Origin: Minisyncoccota bacterium
Lineage (GTDB): Bacteria; Patescibacteriota; Minisyncoccia; Phycocordibacterales; Phycocordibacteraceae
Assembly: GCA_028687085.1 (NCBI GenBank)
Contig: JAQUAU010000013.1
Span: forward strand, 1 to 20,597
Length of the DNA stretch: 20,597 nucleotides
Direction: 5' to 3'
Shown here: positions 6,481 to 13,732 of the stretch, in pieces
How positions within the stretch are numbered: position 1 is the first letter of the stretch
How the letters are laid out: every line of letters begins with the position of its first letter
Position numbers and translations under genes: made by a program
Notes under the pieces: generated by a model
Seen by the model: the letters and a program-made list of their open reading frames with translations, nothing else
Database searches by the model: none
Told to the model about the DNA's origin: nothing

Positions 6481-6503
6481 ACTTGGAAGTCGGACTTCCA
6501 AGT
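6481..6503. repeat. RAYT-associated palindrome, copy 4 (5' flank, after lysS)
   Basis: An identical 23-bp core lying between the lysS stop (6514-6516) and the transposase start (6458). Together with copy 1 it brackets a 737-bp unit (5767-6503). In the lysS transcript it would form a hairpin 10 nt past the stop codon. Confidence 0.95.
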
Positions 6504-6513
6504 GGAAAATCGA

Positions 6514-7965
6514 CTAGCGCGGGCGCAGGAGCGGGAAGATTTGCCCCTCGCGGATGGAGACGTTCTCGAAGAAGTCGAAAAGGCGTTCAGAGACACCGAA
6601 GCCGAAGGCCGGCGGCATGCCGTATTCGAGCGCCTCGACGAACTCGGCGTCGGGCATCTGCGCTTCTTCATCGCCTGCGTCGCGCAGCTCTTGCTGACGC
6701 TTGAAGCGCTCCGCTTGATCAACCGGGTCATTCAGCTCGCTGAAGCCCTTGCCTATCTCCGAGCCGGCAATCATCACCTGGAAGCGTTCTACGATGCGCG
6801 AGTCTTTCACACTCTTCTTCGCGAGCGGCTCGAGATAGACCGGGACGTTCACGAGGAATCCGGGGCCGGCAAGCGTCTTTCTGATCTGCTTCCACGCCGT
6901 ATCAACCAAGCGTCCGATGTCGGCGGTCTCTTCAAATGAAATATGCCGCCCCGTGAGAACCGCCTTCCAGTCGGCGCTCTCGTCGAGCGGGTCGAGTCCG
7001 TACTCTTTTTGCATCAGCGCGCAGAAGTCATACCTCTTCCATTCGGTATCCAAATCTACCTCCACACCTTTTATAGAAAACTTTCGTGTCCCGTAGACCT
7101 CGTCGGCAATCGAGCGATAGAGATCAACAATCATCTCCATGCCCGCTTCATAGTCTTTGAACGCTTCATAGAACTCAACCTGTGTGTAGTCCTGTGCATG
7201 CTCAGCCGACATCCCCTCGTTCCTAAAGATGCGCCCAATCTCAAACGTCTTCGGGAGCCCGGCAATCATGAGGCGTTTCTGCCAGAGCTCGCCGGCGCTG
7301 ATGCGCAGATAGACGTCCATATCGAGCGCATTGTGATGCGTGACAAAGGGGCGCGCCTCCGCGCCGCCGGTCGTGGTCTCGAGAACTGGTGTCTCTACTT
7401 CGACAAAATCGCGCTCGAGCAGATAGGTGCGGATAGTGTTCCAGAACTTCGAGCGGCGCTTGATGCGTTCGGCCAAATCTTTGGTGAGCAGGATATCGAT
7501 GTAGCGCCTGCGGAATCGTTCATCCTCGTCTTTAATACCGAACCATTCGTCCGGGAGCGGGCGGAGCGACTTGGCGAGCATGCGCCAACCGGTAACGTCG
7601 AGAGACGGCATGCCGCGCTTCGTGTTGAACGCGAGACCGGAGAATTCGAGGATATCACCCACATCAACCGTATCGACGAAAAGGTTATAAGAAGATTCGC
7701 CGAGCTTGTCGCGCTGGACGTAGCACTGCCCCTTCATGCCGTCGAAGATATCCACGAAGAGCGAACCGCCGTGCTCGCGGATGCTCATCACACGTCCGAC
7801 AAGCATCACCTCCTCGCTATTCTTCTCCAGCACCGCGTGGTTCTCTAAGAACTGTTCGACAGAGTGCGTCCGACGCGTGCGCGCCGGATATGCCTCCATG
7901 CCCGCCTCCTTTAAGCGTTCTATCTTCGCGAGCCTATCGGCGTGCACTGTTTCTAGCAAAGCCAT
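6514..7965 (-). CDS. lysS: Lysine--tRNA ligase (class II)
   Basis: Charges tRNA-Lys with lysine using ATP. The 483-aa chain has the class II LysRS layout: an N-terminal OB-fold anticodon-binding domain (about residues 50-150, with VMSIREHGGSLFVDI), then the catalytic core with motif 2 (FRNEGMSAEHAQDYTQVEFYEAF) in the middle and motif 3 GFGVSERL near the C-terminus. Members usually have GxGxDRL, so Ser-Glu replaces the common residue before Arg. ATG 7965 is supported by an extended -10 (TGC TAAAGT) ending 7 nt upstream, which implies a leaderless message. The gene lies between greA and the transposase island on the same strand. Identity is certain from motifs and length. Confidence 0.96.
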   Translation of the reverse strand: MALLETVHADRLAKIERLKEAGMEAYPARTRRTHSVEQFLENHAVLEKNSEEVMLVGRVMSIREHGGSLFVDIFDGMKGQCYVQRDKLGESSYNLFVDTVDVGDILEFSGLAFNTKRGMPSLDVTGWRMLAKSLRPLPDEWFGIKDEDERFRRRYIDILLTKDLAERIKRRSKFWNTIRTYLLERDFVEVETPVLETTTGGAEARPFVTHHNALDMDVYLRISAGELWQKRLMIAGLPKTFEIGRIFRNEGMSAEHAQDYTQVEFYEAFKDYEAGMEMIVDLYRSIADEVYGTRKFSIKGVEVDLDTEWKRYDFCALMQKEYGLDPLDESADWKAVLTGRHISFEETADIGRLVDTAWKQIRKTLAGPGFLVNVPVYLEPLAKKSVKDSRIVERFQVMIAGSEIGKGFSELNDPVDQAERFKRQQELRDAGDEEAQMPDAEFVEALEYGMPPAFGFGVSERLFDFFENVSIREGQIFPLLRPR

Positions 7966-7972
7966 ACGCTCT

Positions 7973-7981
7973 ACTTTAGCA
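7973..7981 (-). promoter_or_regulatory. Extended -10 promoter of lysS
   Basis: On the minus strand TGC (7981-7979) precedes TAAAGT (7978 down to 7973). The hexamer ends 7 nt before ATG 7965. The TG element is formed by the outer end of the 18-bp inverted repeat. The hexamer matches consensus at only 4 of 6 positions. Confidence 0.45.
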
Positions 7982-8062
7982 CGAGCCGGCAGGCCATAAA
8001 AAGGTAGTAAGACTTGGCCGAGCGGCCCGGAGCGCGACCTTTGTTGGCCTGCCGGCTCGTGC
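7979..8062. repeat. Long inverted repeat between greA and lysS
   Basis: Perfect 18-bp arms (7979-7996 and 8045-8062; the left arm begins GCACGAGCCGGCAGG) enclose 48 nt. Inside is a second stem AAAGGT (8000-8005) / ACCTTT (8037-8042) and a small GGCC-GAGC-GGCC hairpin. It starts 2 nt after the greA stop. No T-tract follows on the minus strand, so it is not a standard intrinsic terminator. Confidence 0.85.
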
Positions 8063-8064
8063 GT

Positions 8065-8550
8065 TCAACTCACCCTCTCGATGGTGTAGGTCTGCTTGCC
8101 GGCGGGGGTACTGAAGGTGAAGGTGTCACCTTTCTTCTTGCCCATCAGGGCGGCGCCAAGCGGCGAGACGTGCGAGAGCTTCTTGACGCGCATATCGGCC
8201 TCTTCGCTCCCGACAATCGTGTATTCGTGCACCTCATCGCCGCCCTCTTTCTTGATGGCGACCTTCGAATTAAAACTCACTTCGCTCTTCTTCTTACCGT
8301 CGGTCACGATGTGCGTATTCTTGACGAGCTCTTCGAGCTTCTTGATGCGCTCTTCGGTAGCGGCTTGCAGATCGCGCGCCTCCTGATATTCGGCATTCTC
8401 AGAGAGGTCACCGAGTGATCGAGCGTATTCAAGATTCTTAGCGATCTCGGTGCGTCGCACCGTCTTCAGGTGCTCGAGCTCTTTTATCATTTCATCAAAC
8501 TTTTCTTGCGAGACGACGGTCTGTGGTGCATCGGTCATTGTCATTGTCAT
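8065..8550 (-). CDS. greA: Transcription elongation factor GreA
   Basis: Rescues backtracked RNA polymerase by stimulating cleavage of the nascent transcript. The N-terminal antiparallel coiled coil carries the signature ARSLGDLSENAEYQEA, with the acidic Asp-Leu-Ser-Glu tip that enters the polymerase secondary channel; it is followed by the C-terminal FKBP-like domain ending in SPLGAALMGKKKGDTFTFSTP. From ATG 8550 the protein is 162 aa, close to the usual 158. The open frame continues to an ATG at 8580, but a TACAAT -10 candidate at 8568-8563 lies inside that extension, so 8550 (or the in-frame ATGs at 8544 or 8538) is preferred. It is downstream of mrdA on the same strand, with its own promoters in the 114-nt gap. 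Confidence 0.95.
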   Translation of the reverse strand: MTMTMTDAPQTVVSQEKFDEMIKELEHLKTVRRTEIAKNLEYARSLGDLSENAEYQEARDLQAATEERIKKLEELVKNTHIVTDGKKKSEVSFNSKVAIKKEGGDEVHEYTIVGSEEADMRVKKLSHVSPLGAALMGKKKGDTFTFSTPAGKQTYTIERVS

Positions 8551-8562
8551 AGTGGTGAGGGC

Positions 8563-8568
8563 ATTGTA
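8563..8568 (-). promoter_or_regulatory. Candidate -10 box (TACAAT) close to greA
   Basis: TACAAT on the minus strand ends 12 nt before ATG 8550, predicting a leader of about 5 nt. A second candidate promoter lies farther upstream at 8619-8647. I cannot tell which is used. Confidence 0.35.
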
Positions 8569-8618
8569 CGTGCCCAGCATTAAAGCGCAAGCGCCGAGAT
8601 TTTTAACGAATGGAATGA

Positions 8619-8647
8619 GTATAAAAATCCAAGTGGGGTTATGTCTT
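8619..8647 (-). promoter_or_regulatory. Candidate greA promoter
   Basis: On the minus strand: AAGACA (8647-8642), a 17-nt spacer, and TATACT (8624-8619), predicting a start near 8611 and a leader of about 60 nt. The -35 lies inside a small hairpin (8635-8657, GGGGTTATG / CATAAGCCCC with one bulge) just after the mrdA stop, which could act as a weak terminator. Confidence 0.5.
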
Positions 8648-8664
8648 CATAAGCCCCCTAATAT

Positions 8665-10347
8665 CTAATTGTTCGCCGTTGAGTTCCCGACATACGGAGA
8701 GTTCTGCGCATAGAGCGTTGCAAAGAAATCTCGCATGACATTTACCGACTGCTCGCCGGCGCCGGCAGGCCCGCGTTCAAGCACCACGGCGAAGGCGTAG
8801 CGCGGATTCTCATAAGGGAAGAATCCTTCGAGCCATGAGTTGTCATATTGATTGCGCGTGCCGGTCTCTGCGGTGCCGGTCTTCGCCGCCACCGATACAT
8901 ACGGGAGATTGACGGCGCTCGCGAGCGCGCTGGTGACGCCCTGGCGCATGCCCGCGCGCACGACGGCGAGCATAGCCGGATCGGCAGGCACCGTCGTATA
9001 GGAAGGCGTCTGCCCCTTGATCAGAGTTGGCGTGAAGAGCTTGCCACCGTTCGCCACTGCCGCCGTCGCACGCGCCATCTGCACCGGCGTTACCTGTACC
9101 GAGTATTGCCCGATTGCCGTGAAGTAGGTGTCGCCCAAGTACCATGGTTCATTAAAGGTTTCTTTCTTCCACGCCGGCGTCGGGATGAGCCCGGCCGCTT
9201 CGCCGGCAAGGTCGATACCGGTCGGGCTCCCAAGACCGAATTGCCGATATCAATAGCCGAGCCGGTCGATGCCGAGACCCTTTTGTGCGCCGAACCCGCC
9301 GCCGACAGTGTAGAAGAAAACTTCCGAGGACCAGGCGATCGCCTTTTTCACATCTACCGGACCAAGTGCTCGCCATCCGCGATACATAAATGTCTTACCC
9401 GGATGATACGGATCGGGAATAGAGATGAAGCCAGGATCGTCGATGACTGTGTTCGGCGTAATGATGCCGTCAGTGAGCGCTCCAGAAGCGACAAAGGGCT
9501 TCACGACGGAGCCGGGAGTATACACGCCTTGGACAGCATGATCGAGAAAGGGGTGCCCCGCGCTCCTGTTGTATGCCGCAATCGTCTCGGACGGCCCTCC
9601 CTCTGACATCACGTTCGAGTCATAGCTCGGGTAAGAGACGATAGCGAGCACTGCACCCGTCGTCACGTCCATGATGACGCCGGAGCCGGCGATGAAGCCT
9701 CGCGCATTCGCGGTAAGAGCGATCGCGCGGGCAAGCGCGCGCTCGAGGTCGGCATCGATTGAGAGCTGAATCGTCTTCCCTTCTTGGGCAGGAACGATCA
9801 TCCCCTCAGAACGCACCCGGCCGACCACATCGGTCTCAGTCAGGAGTTTGCCGTTTGTGCCGGCAAGAATCGCATCATACTCGGCCTCGAGTCCGACGAC
9901 GCCGGTCTGTCTCGTATCGTAATACACCCCTTTTGCATCTTTCTTCGGATACGACACGTAGCCGAGTACATGAGAAAGCGATGGTATCGGATATCTGCGG
10001 GCGATACTGCCGTCCGGCTTCTCGACATTCTCGGCGAGCACGACACCATTAGTGTCGGTGATGATGCCGCGCGGAGCAAAGAGCATGACGACATCGAGGC
10101 TGTTGTGTGCGCTCTGTTCTGCAAATGCCGCGCCGTGCGTCACTTCGAGATTCCACGATCGCACAATCAGGATGGCGAAGAGGAGTGTGAGTGTCGCTGT
10201 CAGCCAGAAAAAGGTCCCCTGTGAAAGGGGCTTTTCAAGGCGCCCTTCGAACCGCGCGCGGTCGAACGCGGGAGCATTTGTTGCGTCGAGGAATATCTCG
10301 TCTGGAGCGATCTCCAAATCTTGCTTCCGCTTGCGCAGCCACTTCAT
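8665..10347 (-). pseudogene. mrdA: Penicillin-binding protein 2 (MrdA), interrupted by an in-frame UGA
   Basis: Elongation-specific class B PBP, partner of MreBCD in rod-shape synthesis. The frame is continuous from ATG 10347 to TAG 8665 (561 codons) except for one TGA at codon 366. Before it: a cytoplasmic N-terminus, a TM helix (about 45-63), APRGIITDTNG (91-101), SVVK (280-283, nucleophile Ser280) and SSE (340-342, where PBP2 usually has SxD or SxN). After it: YRQFGLGSPTGIDL, NEPWYLGDT and AKTGTAET (Lys489). Homology runs straight through the stop, so this is a nonsense codon, not a frameshift. In E. coli PBP2, as I recall it, the aligned residue is Trp (GIDRLSEWM), so TGG to TGA is likely. 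A truncated product would lack the KTG motif and be inactive. The start overlaps mreD by ATGA. Readthrough or a sequence error is possible. Confidence 0.92.
9250..9252 (-). other. In-frame UGA within mrdA
   Basis: The codon reads TGA on the minus strand, between GGC-TAT and TAT-CGG. The 37 codons from here to 9139 are open in the same frame and encode conserved PBP2 sequence. The only near-cognate start shortly downstream is TTG 9138, without a Shine-Dalgarno site, so an efficient restart is unlikely. Confidence 0.95.
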
Positions 10348-10598
10348 CTCCCGATGATACTCGCCCCAAGCCGACTACGCACGAAAAACGACAGGACGGT
10401 CAGGAGGGCGCCGCACAGCGTGGGAAGCGGCCAGAGACCCGATTCGGGCGTCCAGTACAGGGTGTCGGCAAAGAGGCCTACGGCAAACGGCAGGAGCGGC
10501 TCGAAGAGCGCGGCGATGACGGTAAGAATCGCCGTAAGCGGCCACGGGAACAGTACGGTAGATATGAATGTCAGGAAGATGAGGAATCCGCGAATCAT
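10344..10598 (-). CDS. mreD: Small MreD-like membrane protein
   Basis: An 84-aa hydrophobic protein with about three membrane-spanning stretches (roughly residues 3-20, 22-42 and 54-72) and the sequence GLFADTLYW in the middle, similar in style to the D.....P motif region of MreD. Family members are usually about 160 aa with five or six helices, so this is either a reduced MreD or an unrelated small membrane protein in its place. Position argues for MreD: the start overlaps the mreC stop (ATGA, 10595-10598) and its stop overlaps the mrdA start (ATGA, 10344-10347), the canonical mreB-mreC-mreD-mrdA order. The open frame extends upstream to 10667, but ATG 10598 is chosen for the overlap and for the hydrophobic N-terminus. 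Confidence 0.68.
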   Translation of the reverse strand: MIRGFLIFLTFISTVLFPWPLTAILTVIAALFEPLLPFAVGLFADTLYWTPESGLWPLPTLCGALLTVLSFFVRSRLGASIIGR

Positions 10599-11419
10599 AA
10601 TGGTGTGGAGGTCGCCCACGAAAGTGACGCAGCAAATGCGGGACCGGTGTCGCGCAGCTCGATCCACGAGACCGCGAAGAGGTTCAGCGCCGGCTGTATC
10701 TGCAGTGCGACAGAAGGAGAAGAAGGGTCGCCATCCACGCGCACGACCGTGCCGATAGGCAACTTCCCCGGACCGAGAGCGAACACGATGTCCCCCTCGA
10801 CGATCCCAGCAGAGCGCGCAAGCGACGCGCGCATCGCGCCCGCGCCCGCGCCATAGATAACAAGCGGTATGCCCGCCTGCCCCACCCAGCCGTCTGTAAC
10901 CATCGTCGGCGCCGAGAAGAGCGTCACGCGAGAAAAATCTGCACGCACAGAAGAAACGATGCCGAGCGGCACGCCGCCCGCGCCAAACGCCTCCTGACCG
11001 AGAGCGACGCCGGCACTACTCCCCTGCGAGAGCACAAGAGTGTCATACGGGCTTGCGGGCGGCCGCGCGACGACGCCGGCGATGATACCCGATGAAGAGA
11101 GAGTGGACAGCGCGCCGATGCTCGACTCCTTCTCGCGCAACGCGCGATTCTCGTTTGCAAGCGCGGCATTCTCGCTCACGAGCGCCTCGTTTCTCGCGGC
11201 AAGCTTGCTGGCGTCGCTCAATCCTGAAAAAACCGCGTGACTCTTCTCTGATACCACATCAGCGGCGCGGAACGCCGGTGCGACCGCTTGAAAGAAGAGG
11301 TTCGGGGCGACAATGCGCACGAGGAGCGCGAGGAGTGCAAACGCGAGCGCCCCGACGCCCCACGAGACGTCGGCAGACGAGAGGAGGGCGTTACGCCTCG
11401 CTAAGGATGTCCTCTTCAT
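10595..11419 (-). CDS. mreC: Rod shape-determining protein MreC
   Basis: A bitopic membrane scaffold that links cytoplasmic MreB to the periplasmic PBP2. The 274 aa comprise a basic N-terminus, one TM helix (about 22-40), a coiled coil (about 60-100, with the repeating ENAALANENRALREKE pattern) and a beta-rich C-terminal domain containing VARPPASPYDTLVLSQGSSAGVALGQ and GKLPIGTVVRVDGD. These are recognisable MreC features and the length is normal. ATG 11419 overlaps the end of mreB by 29 nt; no later ATG would keep the basic N-terminus and TM. It is translationally coupled to mreD by an ATGA overlap. Confidence 0.93.
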   Translation of the reverse strand: MKRTSLARRNALLSSADVSWGVGALAFALLALLVRIVAPNLFFQAVAPAFRAADVVSEKSHAVFSGLSDASKLAARNEALVSENAALANENRALREKESSIGALSTLSSSGIIAGVVARPPASPYDTLVLSQGSSAGVALGQEAFGAGGVPLGIVSSVRADFSRVTLFSAPTMVTDGWVGQAGIPLVIYGAGAGAMRASLARSAGIVEGDIVFALGPGKLPIGTVVRVDGDPSSPSVALQIQPALNLFAVSWIELRDTGPAFAASLSWATSTPL

Positions 11420-12443
11420 CGATGAAAAAATCTTCGTACGGCGCCGGATCTTCGGTCACGATGCCCGCGCCGCGCACCACTGCGGTCAAAGGATCAGCCG
11501 CAATCCTGACCGGCACGCCGAGCATCTTCGCGAGTATCTGCGGAAGCCCTCGCAGGAGCGCTCCGCCGCCGAAGACGGTCACGCCGTGCTGAAGTACATC
11601 GGAGAGGAGCTCGGGCGGCGTTGTTTCGATTACCTCCTTCATTGCATCCATCAAGGCGTCGAGTGAGGGAGTGATTGCCTCGCGAACGTGCGCATCGGTG
11701 AGCGTAATCTCACGCGGGAGCCCCGTCGCATAGTCGCGCCCGCGCACGCTTCGCGAAAGCGATTCAGAGAGAGGCACCACAGCGCCTATCGCAATCTTCA
11801 CGTCCTCGGCGGTGCGTTCGCCGATGCCGAGCTTAAATTCGCTTCGCACAAATTCGATAATGTTGTCATTGAAACGATCGCCCGCGACGTGCGAACTCTT
11901 CGACGCGACGACGCCCTTGAGCGCGATGACGGCGATGTCGGTCGTACCGCCGCCGATGTCGAGCACCATCGTGCCGACCGCATCGAAGACCGGCAGCTTC
12001 GCGCCGATGGCGCCCGCGACCGGCTCTTCGAGGATAATCGCCTCGCGCGCGCCCGCGTTCTTGGCGGCATCGCGCACCGCGCGGCTCTGCACGTTGGTCA
12101 CGCCCGTCGGCACGCCGATCACGACCCGCGGACCAAAGAGTCGTGTGCGGCCGCTCTGGGCCTTGTTGATGAGATAGGTGAGCAATTCTTCTGTCACCTC
12201 GAAGTCGGAGATGACGCCGTGGCTCAAGGGGCGCACCACGCGGATGTGTGCAGGCGTCTTGCCGAGCATCGTCTTGGCCTCCTTCCCCACCGCCACCACC
12301 TGATGCGTCTTGTCGTTGACCGCCACCACTGACGGTTCGTTGATGACGACGCCCTTGCCGCGCACGTAGACGAGCGTGTTCGCGGTCCCGAGATCGATTG
12401 CGATGTCGCTACTGAAGAGGGCGTTCTTCGAGAATCGCGCCAT
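11391..12443 (-). CDS. mreB: Rod shape-determining protein MreB (copy 1, in the mre operon)
   Basis: A bacterial actin that forms membrane-associated filaments guiding lateral wall synthesis. The 350 aa carry the actin-fold nucleotide motifs: phosphate-1 DLGTANTLVYV (near residue 17), phosphate-2 LDIGGGTTDIAVI in the middle, and the adenosine motif FGGGALLRGLP towards the C-terminus. The N-terminus MARFSKNALF is hydrophobic/basic, fitting a membrane-binding amphipathic helix. It starts 2 nt after proS and runs into mreC, so it is probably expressed with proS from the promoter at 13701-13729. A second, diverged MreB is encoded at 16242-17267. Confidence 0.97.
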   Translation of the reverse strand: MARFSKNALFSSDIAIDLGTANTLVYVRGKGVVINEPSVVAVNDKTHQVVAVGKEAKTMLGKTPAHIRVVRPLSHGVISDFEVTEELLTYLINKAQSGRTRLFGPRVVIGVPTGVTNVQSRAVRDAAKNAGAREAIILEEPVAGAIGAKLPVFDAVGTMVLDIGGGTTDIAVIALKGVVASKSSHVAGDRFNDNIIEFVRSEFKLGIGERTAEDVKIAIGAVVPLSESLSRSVRGRDYATGLPREITLTDAHVREAITPSLDALMDAMKEVIETTPPELLSDVLQHGVTVFGGGALLRGLPQILAKMLGVPVRIAADPLTAVVRGAGIVTEDPAPYEDFFIDEEDILSEA

Positions 12444-12445
12444 AC

Positions 12446-13693
12446 CTAACGCACGAGCAGTTCTGCTCGCGTTTTTTTCGCGACTGCGCCGGTCGCGCGG
12501 TCGACCACTTCGAACTCGCCGGTCGCTACGGCATCCTTGCCGACCACGATTCTTTTCGGCATGCCGAGCAAGTCGCTGTCGGCGAACTTCTCGCCGGCGC
12601 GCGCGTCGCGATCGTCATACAACACTTCAACACCTGCTTTTATCAAATCGTCATACAGCGCATCGGCGGTCTTTGTGATTTCATCACCATCCTTGCCGAG
12701 CGACACGAGATGCACCGCAAACGGCGCCACGCTCGCAGGCCACACGAGGCCTTTGTCATCAGACATAAGCTCGACAATCGTGCCCATTAAGCGTGCCGGA
12801 CCGATACCATAACTGCCCATAAATACCGATTTTGATTCGCCGGCAACATTCTTGAAAGATAGTCCTAACGCTTCTGAAAACCGTGTTCCCAGCGTAAAGA
12901 TGTTCCCGACTTCGATAGCTTTTTTCTCTTTCAGTCCTGCCTTATCAATGCCCGTGGCGGCGTATACATCCGGGTCATCATACACCTCTTTATTGACCGC
13001 GATGCGCTTTGCCTCATCTACATAAATAGTATCCTCGCCCGCGTCGCAGACGGTTTGATACTCATGGGAATACTTGCTGAAAGAACCGCCAGAAGCAAAC
13101 GTGCGATAGGTTTTCGCTCCGATACCCGCACGCTCGAATATCTTTTCATACGCGGCGGCGGCTTGTTCATAAAATTCGGTATGACTCGTCTCATCTTGGG
13201 AGAACGAATAGAGGTCTTTCATGATGAACTCACGTGTGCGCATGATGCCGGACTTCGCGCGTGTCTCATTCCGGAACTTATTCTGGAATTGATAGACGTA
13301 GCGCGGCAAATCTTTATAGGATGCGATCTGCTCGCGCATGAGTGTTGTAAGAGCTTCTTCGTGCGTATTGCCGAGACCAAGCTCGCTCCCATTTTTTAGT
13401 TGGGTCTTGAACCAGATGTCGACAACCGTATCGTCCCAGCGACCGCTCTTCTTCCATGCCTCCGGATCTTGAAGCGTCGAGAGGAGTACTTCTTCGCCGC
13501 CAATCGCATTCATCTCTTCGCGGATGATGGTGATGATTTTATTGAGCGCCAGGAGACCAAGTGGAAGAAAGTCATAGACACCCGCCATCTCTTTGTGGAT
13601 GTAGCCCGCACGGACCAGGAGCTGGGCGTTCTTGGCGACCTCGTCGGCCGGCGCCTCGCGCCGTGTTTTCGTAAAAAGCTTCGATTGCCTCAT
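12446..13693 (-). CDS. proS: Proline--tRNA ligase, short form without the INS editing domain
   Basis: Class II enzyme charging tRNA-Pro. Motif 1 region (GVYDFLPLGLLALNKI), motif 2 (FRNETRAKSGIMRTREFIMKD) and motif 3 (GSYGIGPARLMGTIVE) are all present, followed by the C-terminal anticodon-binding domain (VEVLYDDRDARAGEKFADSDLLG). At 415 aa it lacks the roughly 180-residue INS domain that E. coli ProRS (about 570 aa) carries between motifs 2 and 3 to hydrolyse mischarged Ala-tRNA-Pro, as in alphaproteobacterial short ProRS. ATG 13693 is preferred over the open frame back to 13729: it gives the typical MRQSKLFTKT start and lies exactly 7 nt after a TATACT -10. It is the first gene of the proS-mreBCD-mrdA unit. 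Confidence 0.97.
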   Translation of the reverse strand: MRQSKLFTKTRREAPADEVAKNAQLLVRAGYIHKEMAGVYDFLPLGLLALNKIITIIREEMNAIGGEEVLLSTLQDPEAWKKSGRWDDTVVDIWFKTQLKNGSELGLGNTHEEALTTLMREQIASYKDLPRYVYQFQNKFRNETRAKSGIMRTREFIMKDLYSFSQDETSHTEFYEQAAAAYEKIFERAGIGAKTYRTFASGGSFSKYSHEYQTVCDAGEDTIYVDEAKRIAVNKEVYDDPDVYAATGIDKAGLKEKKAIEVGNIFTLGTRFSEALGLSFKNVAGESKSVFMGSYGIGPARLMGTIVELMSDDKGLVWPASVAPFAVHLVSLGKDGDEITKTADALYDDLIKAGVEVLYDDRDARAGEKFADSDLLGMPKRIVVGKDAVATGEFEVVDRATGAVAKKTRAELLVR

Positions 13694-13700
13694 GCGCCAC

Positions 13701-13729
13701 AGTATACGCCCGCCCTGCCCCCTCGGCAA
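13701..13729 (-). promoter_or_regulatory. Promoter of proS-mreBCD-mrdA (leaderless start)
   Basis: On the minus strand: TTGCCG (13729-13724), a 17-nt spacer, and TATACT (13706-13701), followed by exactly 7 nt and ATG 13693. This is the best-formed promoter of the leaderless set. It lies immediately after the rseP stop (13733). Confidence 0.75.
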
Positions 13730-13732
13730 AAG

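Noticed and set aside
5767..6503. CRISPR array, suggested by four identical 23-bp repeats
   Set aside because: Spacing between copies is uneven (about 190-260 bp), two copies are inside an open reading frame and there are no cas genes. It fits a RAYT/REP-like unit.
6943..7848. Long plus-strand open frame (301 codons) opposite lysS
   Set aside because: Shadow of lysS in GC-rich DNA: no recognisable motifs, and the minus strand has clear LysRS motifs across the same region. The same applies to long antisense frames at 2091-2786, 11688-12332 and 9784-10224.
8008..8036. tRNA-like sequence (TTGGCCGAGCGGCC, resembling a tRNA-Leu/Ser D arm) within the greA-lysS inverted repeat
   Set aside because: No acceptor, anticodon or T arm can be assembled around it. 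A tRNA-derived origin of the element remains possible but unsupported.
8741..8770. GCCGGCGCCGGC palindrome in the C-terminal part of mrdA
   Set aside because: It is short, made only of G and C, and encodes a normal Ala/Gly/Pro stretch; expected by chance in this GC-rich sequence.
9139..9252. Frameshift in mrdA
   Set aside because: Both parts are in the same frame: the 37 codons between the UGA and the next candidate start (TTG 9138) encode continuous conserved PBP2 sequence. Only one codon is abnormal.
9250..9252. Genome-wide UGA recoding (as Gly in Absconditabacteria/Gracilibacteria, or as Trp)
   Set aside because: UGA is the normal terminator of mraZ, ftsI, greA, mreC, mreD, mreB2, holB and frr, often in ATGA overlaps with the next gene, and no other gene here contains an internal UGA.
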